From assembly GCF_024679095.1 (NCBI RefSeq), contig NW_026112148.1:1-64000 (forward strand): DNA of 64,000 bases, written 5' to 3'. The translations under genes and the position numbers were made by a program. Positions 1 through 10,473 of this stretch are shown piece after piece. The notes beneath the pieces are model-generated. The model saw nothing but the letters and a program-made list of their open reading frames with translations. It did not search any database and was not told the origin of the DNA. Position 1 is the stretch's first letter, and each line of letters begins with the position of its first letter. Origin of the DNA: Eriocheir sinensis (taxonomy: Eukaryota; Arthropoda; Malacostraca; Decapoda; Varunidae).

Positions 1-645
1 GCCCTTTCACGCTCTTCCTCGCCCTTTGACGCTCTTCCTCTCGCCCTTCTTCACGCTTTTCGCCCTTTCACGCTCTTCTCGCTCCCCTTTCACGCCTTCG
101 TCTGTTCTTCACGCTCTTTCCTCGCCCTCACGTTTCGCCTTTTCATACGCTGCCCTCTTCATGCTTCCTTCGGCTTCCTTCTGCTCTAATTCCTTTCTCC
201 TTTCACGCTCTTCTCGTTCCTTTTCACGCTCTTTCGCCCTTTTCAAGCTTCCTTCTCGTTCCTTTTCACGCTCAATTCTCGCCTTTTCACGGCTCTTCTC
301 GTTCCTTTTCACGCTCTTCGTTCGCCCTTTTCACGCTCTTCTCGTTCAAAGCACGCTCTTGTTTCACGCAGCTCCGTTCCTTTTCACGCTCTTTTCGCCC
401 TTTTTCATGTACGCTTCTCTTTCTCGTTCACTTTCTGTTCCTTCTGCCTAATTATTTCTTTTCGCGCTCTTCTGCTCATTTCTCTTCCTTCCTCCCGGTC
501 ACAATGTTCTTCTTTTCTCTTCTCTGTTCGATGCTCACGTTCTGTCCCGCAAGGTGCCTGCTCCTCGGAGACGAAAGTCCTGAGGGCTGTCCTCTTCGTA
601 GTCCAACTCTCGTCCTAGGTTTATCAGTTCCTGAATGGACGACAT
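1..645 (-). pseudogene. Gypsy-type gag 5' fragment, Glu/Arg-rich coiled coil
   Basis: On the minus strand an ATG at 645 opens a reading frame beginning MSSIQELINLGREL. It continues, after at least one frameshift near 560-600, into a long charged stretch rich in E, R and K (for example KAREKEREERERRKELEQ). That stretch runs to the window edge, so the gene is cut off. A short N-terminal segment followed by a highly charged coiled coil is the usual start of Gag in many invertebrate Gypsy (Metaviridae) elements. The plus strand here is a CTTTTCACGCTCTTC-like low-complexity run, which is only the complement of those codons. A second, related gag start lies at 9,714-10,047. No zinc knuckle or capsid core is visible, so the assignment rests on composition, the leader and the nearby primer-site motif. 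Confidence 0.55.
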
Positions 646-967
646 CTTCAACGGAATAGAACACTAATCAACAAAACAAAACAAAATACAATAGAAGGAA
701 GACAGGCAAACTGTTTAAACCCCAAATAAATAAACACAAAGGAACAAACAAGTGAGACTACCAGTCCAAAGGGTGAGTCGCATCCCCACAAAAGTGTATT
801 GAAACACTACCCAGCTAAAATGAAATGAAACATTAGGGCTGAAGGGTCAAAGTCAGAAGAGGTAAACTCTGCACCTGACAGTCACGAGGCCCTGAACCAG
901 AGTCATGTACGACGCACCTGGTTAGGCAAAGAAAGACACAATCACAACCAATCACCAGGAAAGAGGG

Positions 968-985
968 ATCCTGGCGAGGTCGCCA
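968..985 (-). promoter_or_regulatory. Candidate primer-binding site of Gypsy element (left copy)
   Basis: Read on the minus strand this is TGGCGACCTCGCCAGGAT, some 320 bases upstream of the gag ATG at 645. The identical 18 bases occur at 10,456-10,473 upstream of the other gag start. Conservation of exactly this block in two otherwise diverged leaders fits a tRNA primer-binding site. Its first eight bases complement a tRNA ending GGTCGCCA, as some tRNA-Arg do. The block is also partly self-complementary (TGGCGA/TCGCCA). Confidence 0.5.
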
Positions 986-1639
986 CATGTGAAGGAAAGT
1001 GACCCGGCGTGGTTAGGTGGAGTGACGCCAGTTCAAACCCCTCTTTAGGCCCGGTATCCTTCAGCTTTCCCGGGCGCAGACGAGATAAACAAAGGATAAA
1101 AATTTAAGTTTAATCCCCTCCTCGACACACACGGGAAGGGTACTGATCCCGGCGCAGCGTCACTCGGCGTCCACAAGGAGTCGCGGATGGAGAGACTCAT
1201 GGGCCACTGGCAAGGTGGTGACGCGGCGGCGAGACAGTTTCGTGACGTCAGGGATGGAAGAGCCCCGGGTGCCAAAAGTAGGGTAGAGAAGCGGCAGCGA
1301 AGTGGGGCCGTGACGTCCTGGACGGAGGAGAGCGATGACGGGGGCAGCAGACTGGCGGGCTCGGGTCAGCAGCAACCCGTATGGCGGTGAGAGCGGAATG
1401 GAAGGCCGGGCACAGGTGTTAACCTGGATGGTCAGGTGCCACCGTGCGAGTCGACCGGTAAGGTTTCTACCCTTAAAAGTTCGCGACTGGCGCGTGGTCC
1501 GTAAAGACAGTGATAGGATAGTAAGGATAATATCACTAAAACGTTTGCGCCTAAACAACCGCTAGGGTTTCGTGATGGGTTACTGAATAGTTCGACTCAG
1601 CCTGGTTTAAAGTAAGACTTGGTTACGTAATAACGCGAT
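986..1639. other. Probable Gypsy LTR or leader remnant, no gene seen
   Basis: This stretch lies directly upstream (minus sense) of the candidate primer site, where a 5' LTR should be, and just downstream of the truncated pol fragment. Several open frames cross it on both strands, but none resembles a known protein and they overlap each other. I could not find a matching second LTR within the window, so the LTR call is by position only. Confidence 0.3.
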
Positions 1640-2480
1640 TTTACCGCGAGTGTTCGGTTGCATCAAACAGCTCCAAGACCTAGGGCTGAGGCATCTGTAT
1701 AAAGTGTAAAAGGACGTTGTAGTCCGGGAATGCTAAGGCTGTAGCGTTGATGAACGCTGACATCAAGTCTGTAAAACTCTTGTGTTGCGGGGCATTCCAA
1801 TGAAAAGGTACTTTCTTTAAAGGTTGCGTTAGAGGCGAAGCAATTTTGGCAAAACCTTGTAAGAAAGGCCTATAGTAGGACAACCCAAGGAAAGACCGAA
1901 CGTTTTCGACGGTTTGGGGTTGTGAAATATTCTTTATGGCCGATATTTTATCGTCCATCGTGGATTCCATCTCCATCAACAGGGTGGCCTAAAATGTGAT
2001 TTTTGTCTTTAAAATTCACATTTAGTCAGCTTGGCCTTAAGGCCAGCGTCTCTAAGTTTAAGCAAGACTGCTTCGAATTTAGCTAGGTGACTGTCGCCAT
2101 CCTTGCCTCAGATGATTAAATCATATAAATATGCGTAGCCTTCTTTGCCTATCATGTCTGAGAACAATGTGTTGACCATCCCCTGAAAAGTAATGGGTGC
2201 GGTTTTGAGGCCGAATGATCCTTAACCATTCAAAACGACCGTTAGGGGTACTGAAGACTGTAATGTCCTGGATTCAGCTGCCATAAACACCTGCCAGTAC
2301 CTACTTAAAAGGTCAAGACTACTGAATATAATATTTCCTTGCCCCAGGGACATTAATGTCACCTAAAACGGGGAGAGGGTACCTATCATCCCTCAGTCAC
2401 CTCATTTACTTTCCTAAAATCGATGACAGGCCTGAAACTTCCGTCCTTTAGGGACTAGGAACAAGGTGAGTTCCACGAGA
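1640..2480 (-). pseudogene. Gypsy reverse transcriptase / RNase H remnant
   Basis: Minus-strand frames carry Ty3/Gypsy RT signatures in order. These are a motif A-like SSLDLLSRYWQV near 2,300, then APITFQGMVNTLFSD, then the catalytic box near 2,115-2,130, which reads YLYD instead of YLDD and is followed by a TGA. Next comes the thumb (FLGLSYYRPFLQGFAKIASPL, within 1,680-1,979), and finally the start of RNase H, TDASALGLGAV, near 1,640-1,690. Several frameshifts and stops separate these blocks. The catalytic aspartate change and the stops make it inactive. It lies downstream of the protease fragment at 2,918-3,457 and most likely belongs to the same element. Confidence 0.85.
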
Positions 2481-2917
2481 TCGGGAATGCTGAATAACAC
2501 CTGGTTCAACATACCTTTAACCTGTTCATCTACAGTCTGCCTTGACTGTGTGGAAGTCTGTATGCAGGAATGTACACCGGTTTGGTGTCGGGTTTAACCC
2601 TAATCTTGTGCTCTGTCATATCAGTCGCACCTAAAGGTAAACCGGTAGGGCAATGCCATCACGATACTGATGTAAAGCTTCAGAAGCGGGCCCTTAAGCT
2701 CGGATAATCGACCACTTTGACTGAAGAATCGACAGATGGGCCTGATGATATCTTGTCGCCGGCGTCGGGTTGACCCACCGCGCCGACACAGGTCCGCTTT
2801 AACTCTAAAGGTTCTGGTGACACCTGCCCATCGAAAGCTAATGCGGGACCCAGAAAGACTCCATTTTTTGTTTAGTTAACTGACCGCCAGTGGCGTTTTT
2901 CCACTAAAGCTACGGTC

Positions 2918-3457
2918 CTACTTCCCTCGCGTGTTAAGGGTGGACTCTATCGCTAGCGTGTTCACGCGACTAGGCCCTTCTTGGCAGATGTCACAAACTA
3001 TGGTGGCGTTAGGGACTGACACGGGGATGTGTATTGCGGTTCGTTGAGGGATTTCATGATTCCCTACGACTATCGCATTGACATTTTTCCATCCCCTGAA
3101 AACATCAGGTGGTGTTGGTGGTTGATCATGAAGTGAGGTGGTGCCCGCGTCATGCACCGGCACCGTGGAAAGAGTCGGAACGGTATGCACTACCGACTCA
3201 GGAGAAACACTTTCCCGACCCTTGCTGGGTATTTCCTTTCTTTTCCAGGGAGAAGCGAGGCGCACAGGTTGCTCCATGGCCTTGAAACATCTCCCTTGAA
3301 ACCTTACAGTATTACTATCTGAAAGTATTACCATGCGGTTAGACCTCAGTGACAACAACCCAAGAAGACCGTCGGACGGCAGTGAAAAGTTTGACGTCAC
3401 GTAAAATCCAAACACATGACAGGGTGTTCGTCCCAAACTCACTGGCAAACACACCAC
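2918..3457 (-). pseudogene. Gypsy aspartic-protease region fragment
   Basis: A 179-codon minus-strand frame contains FYVTSNFSLPSDGLLGL followed by SLRSNRMVI and NTVRFQG. This is the flap and C-terminal half of retroelement aspartic proteases (typically DGILGxDFL...). The catalytic DTG triad is not in this frame, so it lies in a broken part or is lost. The linker between this frame and the RT (2,481-2,917) is degenerate. Downstream is the RT/RNase H block; upstream is a 21-bp minisatellite and then an inserted LINE. The protein would have matured Gag-Pol. Confidence 0.6.
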
Positions 3458-3576
3458 CCCAAGGATGTTAAGTTTGTCTTTGGTGACACCGCAAAGGCTT
3501 AGGTCAGAGGATCGTAGTTGGTAGCGGTCTTCCCGTGAAAATGTTAAGACGGCACCCTTGGCACTCCTCCGTCTTC

Positions 3577-3691
3577 GGCTGGCTTGCCCACGTCCTTGGC
3601 TGTCTTGCCCGCATCCTTGGCTGGCTCGCTCGCGTCATGGATGGCTCGCCCGCGTCCTTGGCTGGCTCGTTCGCGTCCTTGGATGGCTCCC
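3577..3691 (-). repeat. 21-bp minisatellite, about five copies
   Basis: Units such as GGCTGGCTCGCCCGCGTCCTT repeat about five times with a few substitutions. On the minus strand a seven-residue repeat results (AKDAGKT / AKDVGKP), inside an open frame at 3,544-3,795. It probably lies in the Gag-to-protease linker of the Gypsy element. Confidence 0.8.
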
Positions 3692-3861
3692 CGTCGAAGG
3701 GGAGTCACCTTGTTGTGGTGATGGGTTTGATGCGACGTCGACTTGCCCACCTCGATAGGGCTCGATGTCCGTTGGCCTCGTGGACCAAGTGTCACCGCTC
3801 ATCACCGGTAGAGAGGCCTACTGGTGATGTTGCCTTTCCCGCCCTGCCCTTTACCACCTAG

Positions 3862-4359
3862 GGCAGGGCTACTGTCTCCCCACGGGTTTGCCGTGCGTGG
3901 CGTCCCGGATACTCCCCGTGCCCTCTCATCTGGGGGTTGAGTCCACTGCGGGGCAGGGTGGAGTTCCCCTCATGGGGCAACACGCTCCTTTGGTGGGAGG
4001 GTTGGGGTAAGACAGGTGGTTCAGTGGCCCCACTGAATCAATCGGCTGGTCATGCGATGGCTAGGTCATGGTCATTGCCGGGTGAGCGGTCGCAACGGTC
4101 CCGCGGCCGCCGTTAAACACCTGGCAGTGGATGCGCATACGTCCCCATTACCCCTGGGGCTGTTGGGTGCGGTTTGGCCCAAACATTCAGCCTCCCCTTG
4201 TTGGGCTCCGTGGTGGGTGGGGGTGTGGGGAAGTGAAACACCTCCCCCGTGTATGGGTAAGTTTCCCTTGCCTCGGCTGCCTCTCCGACGTCCGCCTGTC
4301 CCCGATTACCCTACACGGTCCTCTCCTGTCGCCACCTTTGGAGCCTTTCACCGTTCCAG
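3862..4359 (+). other. 5' UTR of I-like LINE
   Basis: A G/C-rich leader precedes the first ORF1 codons. No protein-like frame is evident; the short frames crossing it on both strands overlap each other. I-type elements carry an internal promoter in such leaders, but no specific promoter motif can be pointed to here. Confidence 0.4.
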
Positions 4360-6219
4360 GTGGTGCCGCTGGAAAGTCCCTACCTCCTAGAGGGGCTGAC
4401 CAAAACAAGTCCGTGCGACACAAAAGTCCACGTGTCTGACAAGGCTGCCTCCCATTCTGGGGGTAACTCTGATGTGCGTCCCTCTTCCAAACTGGACGCA
4501 CTTCAGATGGTGAATATCGATCCATCGTTTTCCTACCGTGCCTTGCACTCCTTACTCAAGCCATTTGGCACAGTCCTTCGTATCCGTCTCATTTATGATG
4601 GAGACTTCAAGTCAAACAGATGCTATTATATGTGACCTTTGCTTCCAGCGCTGAAGCCCAGTCGGCGTGTGATGCTGTTGCGACTCTGCCTATCGCAGGT
4701 GCTGTATTTCAAGCGAAACTTCTCCGCTCTTCCAATATTTCTGACAGTGACATGGACTATGTCCCGAACCCCTTCGAAGACGCTTTGTTAGATCCAACTC
4801 CCAGGGACAGCCAGGTCCCTCCCCCTCGTTGGTTTGTTGCATACTATAGGAATGGGCGTGGCAACTTCATTCATGCTGCTAGGTACCTCGCCAAAGAAAT
4901 TGGCACGATCCCTGAGGGGAATCTGAAAAAGTATGGGAAGGGAGTGTTAGTCAGGGCTAAAGATATTACTCAAGCTAAAATGCTGCAACATCTACCATGC
5001 CCTGCTGACAACATGTTTGAAACGGTCAAAGCACACCATACCCTCAATTATAGTAAAGGCAGTATATTATAATCATGACCTCTATGAATTCTCTGAGGAG
5101 GAAATACTTGGGAGGTGCCCTAGTTCTGTTCATAAGGTGTCCAAGATGAAGGGTTCAGCTGACATGATACCTGTCACCTTTTTTGGTTGTACCCTCCCTG
5201 ACCGTGTCAGTATTGGCCCTCTCCATCTTCGGGTAATGCCTTTTGTTGACCGCCCTATACAGTGTTTTTCATGTTACGGGTATGGTCATGGTAAGAAATA
5301 CTGCACTGAGCCTTCTCGGTGTGGTAATTGTTCTGCATTAGGCTCACACTCCACGGCGGAATGTGAGTCAGCTGCTTATTGCTTCTATTGCCAGGATGCT
5401 CACCAGTTGTCTTCCAGACAGTGCCCACGATATCGCCTGGAAGAGGATATTTTGCAACTTGCAAATAGTCAGTTTATCAGCCTTGGTAGTGCGCGCCGTG
5501 AACTCCTCTACCGCCAGAAGGCCGGTACTGTAGCAAAGACGTACACCTCATCGCTAGGCACTCGGTCTTCTGCCCAGCCCGCTGCTCAGGTGTCCTCTAC
5601 GGTTTCCTCCCGGCCCTTTGACGCTACTGCTATTATGTCCCATAATAGATTTTCCCTTTTATCCTGTGATTCTGTCGAGTCACCTCCAGGTTGTGATGGA
5701 GCTTCTCCGGCCTCGTCCCAGATGATGCATGTTGATGTACATGCACCTCACATTGCTTCGCCGAAGTCCGCCAGAGGTATGAAGAAACGACATCGCGGTT
5801 CTACAGATTCAGTTGAATCTGTTCCGCCAACTAAGATTACTGTAGGTATACATGATTCTGGGGTCTCTCAGGATAGGCCTATGGAGGAAGATGCGGAGAC
5901 TCATATTGAGCCTGCTGAGACCCCTTATGTTCCAGTTCCTGTTGCTTCTAGTGGTTTTCCTGATCGGGATATGGAAACTGAGGAATCCCTTGGATATAGT
6001 GTTGGGAATCCTCCCCGCGAGCATGTAGCTTCGGGGAGTGGTGTGCGGTCTGGCTCTAGTAGTGCGGCGTCCGGAGGGGCGTCCTTTGTTGGGAGAAAGC
6101 TCGAGGTCCCTCGACCTGGCTTCTCTCGGGTCCCAGTCTCCTCTTCTCGTCGTATTACCGTACCGAATCAGGTGGGTAAAAGGCAGTCTCGTTCAGGGGC
6201 TCGCCTGGAGCGCACTTGA
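4360..6219 (+). pseudogene. LINE ORF1: RRM-like nucleic-acid-binding protein with zinc knuckles
   Basis: Three overlapping frames (4,360-4,635; 4,620-5,072; 5,017-6,219) read as one protein broken by frameshifts near 4,625 and 5,060. The N-terminal third has an RRM-like pattern (MVNIDPSFSYRAL, FGTVLRIRLIYDG, then CYVTFASSAEAQSA across the shift). After FFGCTLPDRVSIGPLHLRV come three knuckles near 5,270-5,420: CFSCYGYGHGKKYC (CX2CX4HX4C), CGNCSALGSHSTAEC and CFYCQDAHQLSSRQC. The C-terminal 230 residues are Ser/Pro-rich and low in structure. Such proteins coat LINE RNA and act as chaperones. It overlaps the start of ORF2 by a few bases. Confidence 0.8.
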
Positions 6220-9200
6220 AAATATACATCTTTCTACTCCTCCAGTGGAATTGTAGAGGCCTACGATCCTCGTGGGACGAACTCCGAGCATTGATATCAC
6301 GGTTTTCTCCTGCTGGTCTCTGTTTACAGGAGACAATGCTCGGAGACTACACTCACTCTAGTCCTCATGGGTATCGTGCCGTTTACAGTACCCCTAATCC
6401 TGGACAGGGCCACCATGTGATATCCCTTATGTCCCATTACAGCTTCACTAAACGTAGCAGTCTGTTGCTGTTAAGGTTTATTTGGGCAAATTTTATACAT
6501 TATGTAGCCTTTATCTCCCTCCTGGTGTTCCCGTTGACAGACACGATCTTGACGACCTGGTGCAGGAACTTTCCTCGCCTTTACTTTTATTAGGGGATTT
6601 TAACGGTCGGCATCCGTTGTGGGATGATGGTGCTACCAACCCACGCGGACTTTTAGTTACTTCTTTTATTGAGGATCAGGGATTAGAAAATTTAAACTCT
6701 GGGGAGGTGACACATTTTCATAGCCAGACTGGTATTTTTACCTCTATAGATCTTTCACTTTGCACTTCTAATTCTCTTCCTGATTTTCGTTGGCGGGTCT
6801 TACCGGACTTGTATGGCAGTGACCACTTTCCAATTCTGTACCACAGTCACGCCTTTCTCGCTGGCGTCTAGATAAAGCAGACTGGCAGCGATTTACGGAA
6901 CTTAGCTCCTCTCTTCGTCTGTTGGCTGACTTTGGAACTTCTGACGAGGCTGCATCCTATTTCACTGATGCCCTACTCTCTGCAGCCCTTCAATCCGTCC
7001 CCAGAACGCCTGGTGGAACGCCGCTTGCACTACTGCTGTGCAAGAGAAGCGTGCTGCATTCTCTCGACCTCGTCGTCACCGTGGGGATCCCCAGTCTTTG
7101 GATGTTTTTCGGCGAGCGCGTGCTCAAGCACGACGCACTCTCAAGTAGGCTCAACGAATTTCTTGGAAGGCTTATCTCTCTTCCATCACTACCATAACTA
7201 CACTCACATAAATCTTTAACAGAGTTTGTAAGATCTCTGGGAAGTTTTCCCCCCCTCCCCCTCCAGTGTTATCGCATGTAGGGGAAACGGTGGCGGACCC
7301 TAAGACTGTTGCTGACCTATTCGCCAAGCACTTTGCCAGTGTCTCTAGGAAAGATCCTACTGCACCAGGGGCTCGTCATCGCCGGAATTTGGAATCACTC
7401 GGCGTTAACTTCGCTTCCACCGGAGGGGAATCTTATAATATCACATTTTCTCTCTCCAAGTTGAACACGGCTTTATCCCAGTGTCATGATTCCTCGTCAG
7501 GTCCAGACGACATCCCTTATGCTTTCTTACGTCACATGTCTGACTGTGGTTTTACATTTTGATTGGATCTTTACAATTTCATTTGGCGTACCGGTGATTT
7601 TCCATCTCTGTGGAGTGTGGCTGTAATTCTCCCCTTTTTGAAGCCTAGGAAGGATCATCTCCAAGCAACTAACTATCGTCCTATTTCTTTAACATCCTGC
7701 ATTTGTAAAGTGATGGAGAAGATGGTGAATGTCAGGCTTATGTGGTACTTGGAGAGCCGGAATTTATTGACCCCGGTGCAATATGGTTTCCGAAAGGTGC
7801 GCTCCACTTCGGATGCTCTTTTATCCTTGGAGTCCTCAGTTTGTGAGGCGTTTGCCAATAATCACCACCAGGTGACCGTATTTTTTTATCTGATCTGGCT
7901 ATTAATGGAGTCGTTGGTGTCCTGCCTGATGGAGTTCATAGCTCCTTATATGTAGACGATTTATCCATTTCGTTTTCTGCGTCAAGGATGTCGTTGATTG
8001 AACGAAAACTGCAATTGACTATTAATAGAGTCACCAATCAAAGACAGTAGCTATGCATTTCTGTCGTCTTCGAGGCGTTCATCCGGACCCTGACTTATAT
8101 CTTGGTAATAGGCGACTGTCGTCTGTAGAGACGACTTGTTACCTCGGTCTTTTATTTGATAGCCGCCTAACCTGGGTGCCTCATTTACGTTACGTTAAGG
8201 CGGCTTGTCAGAAAGCCCTGTCCCTCCTTCGTGTTTTAGCTCATACCTCTTGGGGTGCAGACAAGGTCACGCTACTCCTCCTCCACAGAACACTCATCCT
8301 TTCCAAGTTGGAATATGGCTGCGAGATATACTCCTCCGCCGAGGAGGCTCACCTACGCGTGTTGGACTCAGTACATCACGCCGGGGTCCGCTTGGGTACT
8401 GGTGCATTCCGGTCTTCACCGATACCTTGCCTCCTCGTGGATGCTGGCGTCCTGCCTCTGGATTTGAGACGCCAGTCCTCTCTATTCCGTTGCTGGTTCC
8501 GCGTCCAACGCCTTTCAGAATAAGTTCCTTGTGTGTCAATTTTGCGGGATTCCCGTTCGCCTGCATATGATGAGCGACCTAGTCTCCCTAAACCTTTTGG
8601 GTTTCCCGTAGCGTCTGCCATTCGTGTGTTCTCCCACTATAGATAGTAAGAGGGATTTACCGCCATATGCGTCCCGAGCCTTATTTTTAGAGCATTTCAC
8701 TGAACACTCTGACTCCATCCCTGTCTTTACTGATGGCTCTAAATTGGATGCTGGAGTTGGCTTTGGTGTTGTGTTCCCCTCCTTCTGTCGGGGAGGTAGT
8801 CTTTCTTCTGTTGCTTCTGTATTTACTGCAGAGCTGTCTGCAATAATCCTCTCTTTATAGATTATTTTTACCCTTCCCGTGGACTCTTTTATGATTTTTA
8901 GTGATTTTCGTAGCGCTCTTTCTGCGCTGGGCTCCTTTACTCCCTCTGTATTTGCTCAGCAACAGGGGATATCGCGTTGGGTTTTGTTGGGTTCCAGGAC
9001 ACGTTGGCGTACACGGGAACGAACGAGCTGATGGACTTGCAAGGGAGGCAGCAGCTAGAGCTGCCCCTCCTAGTGCTGTCCCATGTACAGATATGTTTCC
9101 AGAGATTCGCAAGTCAATTCTTGCCAGTTGGCAGGAGAGGTGGAATGCTCGGGGTGCGACTTCCAAAATGGGAGAGATTACCAGGACTGTGTCTCGTCCT

Positions 9201-9521
9201 TGGTCATACGAAAGTGTCCGTGACCGTCGCTCGCAGACAGCCTTGACCCGTCTTCGGACGGGTCATACGCGTCTAACACATGGTTACCTCATGTCCCGGG
9301 GAGTGCAGCCTTATTGTGATGACTGCTTGGTTCCCCTGACCGTGCGGCACTTGCTGGTCGAGTGCCCCAGTTTGTGGGACCTGCGAGTGCGATACCTGTC
9401 GCAGTGTCGGGGAGAAGACGGATCATTCCGTCTCTCGCTGATGCTGGGAGGGAGATGCCTTTCCCCGGGACATGAGGTACTTCTCTTTATGGAGAAGGCT
9501 GGCCTTCTCCATGAGTTATGA
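6216..9521 (+). pseudogene. LINE ORF2: endonuclease, reverse transcriptase, RNase H, CCHC
   Basis: Domains appear in order but in shifting frames. The APE endonuclease (6,237-6,870) shows WNCRGL, LCLQET, GDFNGRHPLWD and SDHFPI. The RT (7,266-8,520) shows SSGPDDIPYAFL, then LKPRKDHLQATNYRPISLTS and YGFRKVRSTSDAL. The sequence then jumps within about 30 bases near 7,880-7,920 to the YVDDL box (7,945-7,970). The RT segment with motif A and the intervening fingers/palm residues is therefore deleted. The thumb is at 8,053-8,523. RNase H (8,700-9,060) shows VFTDGSK, AELSAI and CWVPGHVGVHGNERADGL. The terminal zinc finger is CDDCLVPLTVRHLLVEC near 9,320-9,365. The enzyme would perform target-primed reverse transcription, but this copy cannot. 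Confidence 0.85.
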
Positions 9522-9712
9522 CCGTTTTCTGTGTGATTTGTTTCGTCTCGTTTTGTTTGGCTTTGCTCTTAGTTTACTTTTTTAGGTTCCTTTTTTAGCC
9601 CTTTAAGTTTAGTTGTTTTTTTTTGGTTTTGTTTTTAACTCATTGAATGCGGCGCCATATGACCCTGGCTGTTGCGGCGCCTAATTTAAATCAATCAATC
9701 ACTCAATCAACT
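9522..9712 (+). other. 3' UTR and TCAA tail of I-like LINE
   Basis: A T-rich UTR ends with TTGCGGCGCCTAATTTAAAT and a short TCAA repeat tail. The same UTR, with small differences, recurs at 22,795-22,970, which confirms that this is a dispersed LINE 3' end. GGCGCC-containing inverted motifs (GCGGCGCC and GGCGCCTAA) precede the tail and may fold into the hairpin that the RT recognises. Confidence 0.8.
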
Positions 9713-9713
9713 T

Positions 9714-10047
9714 CATTTTCAGCCTCCACCCTCAATCGTTCCTTTGCTGACTCTAGGTTTGCCAGTTTTTCTGTCTCCTGCAGTCTCGCTTGTTCCAGCC
9801 TTTCCTGTCGCTCTTGCTCCTCTTTCCTTTCCTGTCGTTTCTGTTGTTCAGCAGCACGTTCCTGTTCTTCGTTCCTTTCCTCTCGTTCAGCAGCACGTTC
9901 CTGTTCTTCGTTCCTTTCCTCTCGTTCAGCAGCACGTTCCTCACGCAGAATGTTCTACTGCTGTAGCACAAACTTACCAGTCTCATCGCCAGAGAAACCC
10001 AAACTCACTGCTTGAGCTTTCAAAGCTTCCAAATCTGAGAGAGACAT
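9714..10047 (-). pseudogene. Gypsy gag 5' fragment with 13-residue repeats
   Basis: The minus-strand ATG at 10,047 opens MSLSDLEALKAQAVSLGF followed by SGDETGKFVLQQ and an in-frame TAG at 9,955-9,957. The same frame then continues as a charged coiled coil with tandem ERAAEREERNEEQ units, ending in ARLQETEKLANLESAKERLR where the LINE begins. This is the N-terminal Gag type of invertebrate Gypsy elements. It is truncated at the LINE boundary at 9,713, and the protease part of what may be the same element lies beyond the LINE at 2,918-3,457. Confidence 0.7.
9856..9945 (-). repeat. 39-bp tandem repeat inside gag
   Basis: Two full copies and a partial copy of a 39-bp unit encode the same 13 charged residues each time. 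The length is a multiple of three, so the coiled coil was extended without a frameshift. Confidence 0.85.
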
Positions 10048-10455
10048 GTTGATGAGAAGTACAGGCAAATTATTAAATAGGAAGTATAAACTATACCTGG
10101 GAACAATACACAGACGTACAGTTATTAGGCGGCGAAAGTGCAACACCGTAAGCCGTTCTTGGGGAACATTATAGTAGTTACCCCTATAAATCAAAAGAAA
10201 ATTAGTAACAACCGGAAACGATACTCGACGAAGGTATAATAACCAACCTATTCGTCGATAAGCAAACAACAACTCACTGGAGGCAAGTTGGAAAACACAA
10301 TGGTTATGGCAACCAGATTACTCTTCCATCAACGGTCAAACAACCAATACAACATTGTGGAAATAGTAATACCTCGCTTCCGGGCCTCAGACAACGAGGG
10401 CGCCCTCAAGGCGACTTATAAACCATCCACTCACTGATAAACTCATCATAATTCT

Positions 10456-10473
10456 ATCCTGGCGAGGTCGCCA
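10456..10473 (-). promoter_or_regulatory. Candidate primer-binding site of Gypsy element (right copy)
   Basis: This is the same 18 bases as at 968-985, about 410 bases upstream of the gag ATG at 10,047. See that entry for the tRNA match. Confidence 0.5.

Larger units (their letters stand above)
3862..9712 (+). mobile_element. I-like non-LTR retrotransposon, near full length, degenerate
   Basis: A plus-strand LINE is recognised by two consecutive coding regions. ORF1 has an RRM-like region and CCHC knuckles. ORF2 has APE endonuclease, RT, RNase H and a terminal CCHC. A 3' UTR follows, ending in TCAA-type repeats (9,692-9,712). RNase H plus a simple-repeat tail place it in the I superfamily. 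The 5' boundary is uncertain; I put it near 3,862, where a G/C-rich leader begins. Both ends are flanked by minus-strand Gypsy sequence (protease on the left, gag on the right), so the LINE probably inserted into a Gypsy copy. Frameshifts and an internal RT deletion make it inactive. Confidence 0.8.

Noticed and set aside
26..451. Plus-strand 141-codon Ser/Phe-rich ORF at the left edge
   Set aside because: It is the complement of the charged Gag coiled-coil codons on the minus strand.
1160..1558. 132-codon minus-strand ORF
   Set aside because: Overlapping open frames on both strands, no recognisable domain, and a position in a probable LTR or leader; treated as chance.
1..3540. Single intact Gypsy element at the left edge
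   Set aside because: On the minus strand the pol fragment comes before the leader and gag, so these are parts of at least two copies or a rearranged one, not one ordered element.
8294..8621. Minus-strand ORFs inside the LINE RT
   Set aside because: Shadows of the plus-strand RT thumb region, which has clear family motifs.
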